A DNA stretch of 38,042 nucleotides, taken from the NCBI GenBank assembly GCA_014762645.1, contig JABURP010000040.1, forward strand, positions 1 to 38,042, written 5' to 3'. Each line of letters begins with the position of its first letter. Position 1 is the first letter of the stretch. Made by a program: the position numbers and the translations under genes. The stretch is from Crocinitomicaceae bacterium (GTDB lineage: Bacteria > Bacteroidota > Bacteroidia > Flavobacteriales_D > Crocinitomicaceae). This document shows positions 34,833-38,042 of this stretch, piece by piece. The notes beneath the pieces were generated by a model. It made no database searches. It was given only the letters and a program-made list of their open reading frames with translations, and had not been told where the DNA came from.

Positions 34833-35412
34833 ATTATTGTTTATACTATTTCTGATCGTCTCCACAATTAGTTTTGGCCAGTACGATATGGATGAGGCTT
34901 CAGACACAACAGAAAAGGAGCAGAAAGTTGATACCTATGAGCTTAAAAAGCACATCTATGTAGGTGGTGATCTTTCATTAAGCTTTGGTGCTCAAACCTA
35001 TCTTTATATTGCACCACTGGCAGGATATGAGATCTGGCAGGGAATTTCAGCAGGTGTATCCACCATGTACCAGTTATATCGCGTGAATTTCACCAATGGC
35101 AGCAGTTTATCTTCTCATTCATTTGGAGGCGGTATTTTTGCACGTTGGCGTCCACCGGTATTTCCTTACATCCTTTTACAAACCGAATTTGATGTTTATA
35201 ATGCGGAAGATTTCACGACACTTTACTCAGGTGACCGGGCAAACGTTCCGGCATTTATGTCGGGCTTGGGCTATGCCGGTGGAATGGGTAAAGCATACTA
35301 TCAGATATTATTGATGTATGATTTTGTAAATGATGTCAATAATCCGTTGCCAAAATTATTCGGAAATATTCCTTTATATCTGCGTTACGGAATGGTATTC
35401 TATCTGGGGTAA
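34825..35412 (+). CDS. Small outer-membrane beta-barrel-like protein
   Basis: I do not recognise a named family. The 195-aa protein has a signal peptide (MNKLLFILFLIVSTISFGQ) and a short acidic linker (DMDEASDTTEKEQK). It then has alternating hydrophobic strands with many Gly and aromatic residues: VGGDLSLSFG, YLYIAPLAGYEI, ISAGVSTMYQLY, FGGGIFARWRPP, and a C-terminal LYLRYGMVFYLG. That composition and the end on an aromatic/hydrophobic strand are typical of small Bacteroidetes outer-membrane barrels. It overlaps the esterase gene by eight bases and the convergent CtlX-like gene by 13 bases. Confidence 0.7.
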   Translation: MNKLLFILFLIVSTISFGQYDMDEASDTTEKEQKVDTYELKKHIYVGGDLSLSFGAQTYLYIAPLAGYEIWQGISAGVSTMYQLYRVNFTNGSSLSSHSFGGGIFARWRPPVFPYILLQTEFDVYNAEDFTTLYSGDRANVPAFMSGLGYAGGMGKAYYQILLMYDFVNDVNNPLPKLFGNIPLYLRYGMVFYLG

Positions 35413-36326
35413 TTAAAAAACCCGGCCATCATACAACGGGCACTACCACCACCAACTTGTTCAATTGTTGGAATTTTGACATTTAGAATTTCAGATTTTT
35501 GGGAAATTGTATCCTTCTGATTCGGTGTTAGCACTGCAAAAGCGGTTTCACTCATTACATAGTAATAATTCCCATTTTTACTTAAAACTTCAAAAGCATT
35601 ACCGGCAAACGCATTCATTTGCTGATAGGATAATTCAATTATTTCCTTTCCGGACTTCTCAAGAGTCTCTTTTAACATAGATCGTTCAAGAATATTTTCA
35701 ACAGAATCCAGGCAAATCAACACCAGGTTTCTACCCATGCTCATCATTACATTGGTGTGATAAATTCTTTCACCATACTGATCAACGCTTTCAAAGCTAA
35801 TAGTTTTATATCCTACTCTATTCATCAATTCTGATAACAATTTCAAATTGGTCCTGGGAGATATACAGGCATACGCCGTTTTGTGTATGTGATCAAATAC
35901 TATTGATCCCGTTCCTTCTAAAAAGGCATCATCACCTACGTTTGGAGTTAAATCAATTAATTCAGATGGATGAAGTGTGTTGACACACCAGTCAATAATA
36001 TCCGACCTTACTTCTGCCCTTCTGTTAGGTGTCAGCATTGGATAAACAATCAGTTTGCCATCAGGTTGGTGCGAAATCCAGTTATTTGGAAATACAGCAT
36101 CCGGAACCACTATTTCCTGGTCTTCAAATACCTTTACCTCAATATGCTTTGATCGCAAGACGTTCACCATTTCGTCAAATTCCCCCTGGGCCTTTGACAC
36201 AACATCCTTTACATCAATTTTTTGCTGAAAACTATTTGACTGAGCCGTTTCAGGATTAAATCCAAAATGTTTTGGACGAACCATCATAATCAAATTCGGT
36301 ATATTTGAATTTTCAGCTCCAGGCAT
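35400..36326 (-). CDS. ctlX: CtlX-like amidinohydrolase (citrulline/arginine-type)
   Basis: The 308-aa frame starts at ATG 36326, but the family N-terminus is near LIMMVRPKHFGFN, so a start at 36287 or 36284 (Met14/15) is as likely. The protein has the pentein fold of arginine deiminase-like enzymes: VFPNNWISHQ, GTGSIVFDH, IYHTNVMMSMG with the catalytic His, and GGGSARCMMAG with the nucleophile Cys near the C-terminus. CtlX is described as a citrulline-utilisation hydrolase; the substrate here is inferred from that. It is divergent from the VanX-like gene, and the two first ATGs share one CATG (36324-36327). No signal peptide is seen. Confidence 0.82.
   Translation of the reverse strand: MPGAENSNIPNLIMMVRPKHFGFNPETAQSNSFQQKIDVKDVVSKAQGEFDEMVNVLRSKHIEVKVFEDQEIVVPDAVFPNNWISHQPDGKLIVYPMLTPNRRAEVRSDIIDWCVNTLHPSELIDLTPNVGDDAFLEGTGSIVFDHIHKTAYACISPRTNLKLLSELMNRVGYKTISFESVDQYGERIYHTNVMMSMGRNLVLICLDSVENILERSMLKETLEKSGKEIIELSYQQMNAFAGNAFEVLSKNGNYYYVMSETAFAVLTPNQKDTISQKSEILNVKIPTIEQVGGGSARCMMAGFFNYPR
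36300..36307 (+). promoter_or_regulatory. Candidate -7 element for the VanX-like gene (TATATTTG)
   Basis: TATATTTG fits TAnnTTTG and lies 17 bases before the ATG at 36325. A TTTTG at 36270-36274 could be a -33 element, though the 25-base spacing is slightly long. The element lies inside the 5' end of the longest CtlX-like frame, which favours one of the shorter CtlX starts. Confidence 0.45.
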
Positions 36327-37086
36327 GAAACATCTTTTTTATATCTCAGCTATTATACTGATAAGTTGTCAGGGAAGTGAAAGTAGTGAAAATACTGTAG
36401 AGCAGACGGAAGAATTAGTAGATACTTCTACTGTCATAGAAGAAGACACAATCGTTGCAGTAGAAGAATATATTGTGGATACACTGGAACAAAATATAAT
36501 CGACGCAGGTTTAGTCAATATTCAGGACATTGATTCCTCCATTTTGGTAGAATTAAAATATACCACTACGGATAATTTCATGGAAAAAGATGTTTACGGA
36601 CACATGACGCGTGCCTACTTACAACCTTCAGTAGCCGAAGACTTATCAAAGTGTCAGGCCTATCTAAAAGAAAAAGATTCAAGTTTAACCTTATTGGTAT
36701 ATGATGCGGTACGTCCCAGGTCTGTTCAACAATACATGTGGGACATTTTGGATATGCCAATTGGTGAAAAGGTTAAGTTTGTATCAAATCCTGCCAATGG
36801 ATCTTTACACAACTACGGTTGTGCCGTAGACCTCACCATTGCTTATCTGGATGGAACACCACTTGACATGGGTGCCGGTTATGATGATATAAGAAAAATA
36901 GCCTATCCGCGATACGAACAGGCATATTTAGATTCCGGTATGCTTAGTCTCCAACAAATTGAAAATCGGCAATTATTGCGGGAAACTATGCGCGCCGGTG
37001 GTTTCTGGAATATCCAGACAGAATGGTGGCACTTTAACCGATATAATCGATCAACCGCCAAATCCATGTTTGAAATTATTGAATAG
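36325..37086 (+). CDS. D-alanyl-D-alanine dipeptidase lipoprotein (VanX/DdpX-like, peptidase M15)
   Basis: The 253-aa protein has a lipoprotein signal (ILISC, Cys15) and a Thr/Glu/Asp-rich spacer (about 20-60). An M15D zinc peptidase domain follows. VYDAVRPR carries Arg130; SLHNYGCAVDLTI gives zinc ligands His162 and Asp169; EWWHFN gives the catalytic base Glu233 and zinc ligand His236. The spacings match VanX (H116/D123 and E181/H184). It should cut D-Ala-D-Ala from peptidoglycan turnover in the periplasm or envelope. A role in vancomycin resistance is not implied: no vanH or vanA-like genes are present. The start shares a CATG with the divergent CtlX-like gene. Confidence 0.9.
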   Translation: MKHLFYISAIILISCQGSESSENTVEQTEELVDTSTVIEEDTIVAVEEYIVDTLEQNIIDAGLVNIQDIDSSILVELKYTTTDNFMEKDVYGHMTRAYLQPSVAEDLSKCQAYLKEKDSSLTLLVYDAVRPRSVQQYMWDILDMPIGEKVKFVSNPANGSLHNYGCAVDLTIAYLDGTPLDMGAGYDDIRKIAYPRYEQAYLDSGMLSLQQIENRQLLRETMRAGGFWNIQTEWWHFNRYNRSTAKSMFEIIE

Positions 37087-37088
37087 GT

Positions 37089-37328
37089 TTACTCTGAAAC
37101 TTCGTTTTCAATAATATCTTCAACTTCTGTAGAGTCTGTAGTATCAACTGAATCTACAGGTTCTTCTATCACAGTAGTTGAATCCGTTTCAATCTTTGGA
37201 TCATTTTCTGTGGTGTCCTCATCTTCAGAAGTTGAGTTACATGCTGTGAAAAATGACATTCCAACAAGCATTACTGCGGCAAACATCATTGTCTGCACAT
37301 TTTTTCTTTTCTGATTTTCTGTTTTCAT
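37089..37328 (-). CDS. Small acidic lipoprotein
   Basis: The 79-aa protein has a lipoprotein signal (MMFAAVMLVGMSFFTAC, with a Ser after the Cys-Asn) and a mature part of about 48 residues made almost wholly of Asp, Glu, Thr, Ser and Val. It has no domain that I recognise. Its TTVIEE segment resembles the spacer of the neighbouring VanX-like lipoprotein (STVIEED), with which it converges at a distance of two bases. It might be a detached spacer, a small metal- or polymer-binding surface peptide, or only a fragment; no function is shown by the sequence. Low codon complexity and length keep confidence modest. Confidence 0.6.
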   Translation of the reverse strand: MKTENQKRKNVQTMMFAAVMLVGMSFFTACNSTSEDEDTTENDPKIETDSTTVIEEPVDSVDTTDSTEVEDIIENEVSE

Positions 37329-37354
37329 AATCTGAATTTTGATTATGTATCCCT

Positions 37355-37390
37355 AAAAAAAGAAAAGGTCACCCATTTGAGTAACCTTTT
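37355..37390 (-). terminator. Intrinsic terminator after the Cys-cluster membrane protein gene
   Basis: On the minus strand AAAAGGTTAC pairs with GTGACCTTTT (one U-G pair) around an 8-nt loop and is followed by C and a run of seven T (plus strand A 37355-37361). It lies 21 bases beyond the stop of the gene at 37411-37866. Its left arm and loop share AAAAGGTCACCCAT with the terminator at 37899. Confidence 0.75.
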
Positions 37391-37410
37391 ATTAATTATG
37401 TACATTTTTC

Positions 37411-37866
37411 TTATTCTACTTCGACATCCATCATACCATCAATCAGATCATCATCACACTGCACGGTAGTATCTTCTTCAATATATTCTACATCTCCTAC
37501 TTCAAATTCTTCAACCATACCAACCTTTTCTTCTTCGTCAGCAGCAGAAGAACCACAACCAGTAAATAAAGAAAATCCAAATACCATTAAGCATGCGTAT
37601 AGAAATTTACTTCGAAAAATACTCACCGGTTGATTTTCCCAGACATGGAAATTGGTATTGACCATTTCCAGTTGAGTTTTAGATATATGCGCACAGGTTT
37701 TACTTCCTATTCGAGATTTGAGCGTTGCTCTTATTTCTTCAGGGGTTTGCTCTGTAAAATCAATGACCTCAAAGGCACATTTGTCACAGTACGCTCCTTT
37801 TTTTGTAGGTGTCATTTTGTTCCAGTCCTCAGAGCAGGGCGAGGGTATACTGATCTTTGTTTCCAT
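37411..37866 (-). CDS. Membrane protein with N-terminal Cys cluster and acidic tail
   Basis: The 151-aa protein starts with IPSPCSEDWNKMTPTKKGAYC, a Cys-rich head seen in many Bacteroidetes membrane proteins (Cys11, Cys27, Cys30, Cys58, with His60 close by), which looks like a zinc- or iron-sulfur-binding module. I recognise the head but not a named function. A hydrophobic segment (about 84-104: FLYACLMVFGFSLFTGC) follows, then an acidic tail (about 108-151) rich in Asp, Glu and Val. Cys104 after LFTG could be a lipobox, but the segment is internal, so a single-pass protein with the head inside the cell is more likely. It may be a small sensor or chaperone. It has its own terminator. Confidence 0.65.
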   Translation of the reverse strand: METKISIPSPCSEDWNKMTPTKKGAYCDKCAFEVIDFTEQTPEEIRATLKSRIGSKTCAHISKTQLEMVNTNFHVWENQPVSIFRSKFLYACLMVFGFSLFTGCGSSAADEEEKVGMVEEFEVGDVEYIEEDTTVQCDDDLIDGMMDVEVE

Positions 37867-37898
37867 AGTTTTTGCGTTTTATGGTATATCCAATATAT

Positions 37899-37926
37899 AA
37901 AAAAAGGTCACCCATAGGTGACCTTT
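37899..37926 (-). terminator. Intrinsic terminator after the T9SS type B gene
   Basis: AAAGGTCACC (37903-37912) and GGTGACCTTT (37917-37926) form a perfect 10-bp stem around CATA. On the minus strand the hairpin is followed by seven T (plus strand A 37899-37905). It lies 24 bases beyond the stop codon at 37951 and ends the truncated gene at the window edge. Confidence 0.85.
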
Positions 37927-37950
37927 CAACTCATATATTTCTTATTAATC

Positions 37951-38042
37951 TTACTTCAACACAGTAACATGCCCTCTGTAGGTATAGCGTTTATCTGTCG
38001 TATTTGACTTGAATTCTATTTGCCATACATAGACACCATCCT
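37951..38042 (-). CDS. C-terminal end of a T9SS type B (CHU_C/gliding-type) sorted protein
   Basis: Only the last 29 residues and the TAA stop (37951-37953) are in the window, continuing beyond its right edge. They read DGVYVWQIEF, then a short variable loop, and YRGHVTVLK. This is the ending of the CHU_C/gliding-motility-associated C-terminal domain used as T9SS type B sorting signal, where DGxYxWxxxx and GxVTxxx are typical. The main part of the protein is not visible, so its function cannot be given. The gene has a perfect terminator 24 bases downstream. Confidence 0.75.
   Translation of the reverse strand, partial: DGVYVWQIEFKSNTTDKRYTYRGHVTVLK

Noticed and set aside
36325-37086. VanX-like gene as a vancomycin-resistance cluster
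   Set aside because: No vanH, vanA/B or vanRS-like genes are present; such lipoprotein dipeptidases occur outside resistance clusters.

Overview
The window looks like the chromosome of a marine or freshwater Bacteroidetes bacterium, probably a flavobacterium-type lineage (Crocinitomicaceae/Cryomorphaceae-like is a guess). Grounds: low-to-moderate GC, no obvious Shine-Dalgarno sites, several TAnnTTTG (-7) promoter elements in front of genes, the lpxC-fabZ fusion inside lpxD-lpxC/fabZ-lpxA-efp, PorX, type IX secretion (T9SS) sorting domains, a Bacteroidetes-style exosortase with a PID-type sorting signal, and S74 'tail fiber' proteins with TADSA-like repeats. Nearly every base is coding; no gap exceeds about 175 bases, and no tRNA, rRNA, CRISPR array or insertion sequence was seen.

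Region 1 (1-19299) is a surface polysaccharide locus. It holds the end of an SDR oxidoreductase, a NodB-like deacetylase-fold protein, a WecB-type UDP-GlcNAc 2-epimerase, four glycosyltransferases of GT4/GT2 type, a GT10 fucosyltransferase-like enzyme, an acetyltransferase, two methyltransferases, a Wzm/Wzt ABC exporter whose Wzt has a C-terminal extension, and a Wzc-like chain-length regulator/tyrosine kinase with a tyrosine-rich tail. Translationally coupled inside this operon are three secreted proteins: a short T9SS type A cargo and two large paralogous S74 (endosialidase-chaperone) adhesin-like proteins. In Porphyromonas, an ABC-exported A-LPS is the anchor for T9SS cargo, so this layout suggests joint production of a glycan and proteins displayed on or with it (inference).

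Region 2 (19446-23796) is a surface-protein and exosortase unit: a 1013-aa LamG-like T9SS-type protein, an 83-aa Gly/Pro-rich mini-protein that is almost only signal peptide plus PID-type sorting signal, an exosortase-family protein with its Cys-Arg-His triad, and a small partner membrane protein. A perfect intrinsic terminator sits between the mini-substrate and the exosortase start codon.

Region 3 (23794-35412) is mostly core metabolism: glyA; the reverse operon porX-tsaE-ald; an HD-domain phosphohydrolase; the lipid A/fatty acid cluster lpxD-lpxC/fabZ-lpxA followed by efp, two alpha/beta hydrolases and an outer-membrane-like protein.

Region 4 (35400-38042) holds a CtlX-like amidinohydrolase head to head with a VanX-like D-Ala-D-Ala dipeptidase lipoprotein, two small acidic envelope proteins, and the C-terminal end of a T9SS type B (CHU_C/gliding-motility type) protein. 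Two near-identical terminators punctuate the end. PorX, T9SS cargo of both CTD types, a probable anchor polysaccharide and a separate exosortase pathway make cell-surface display the theme of the window.
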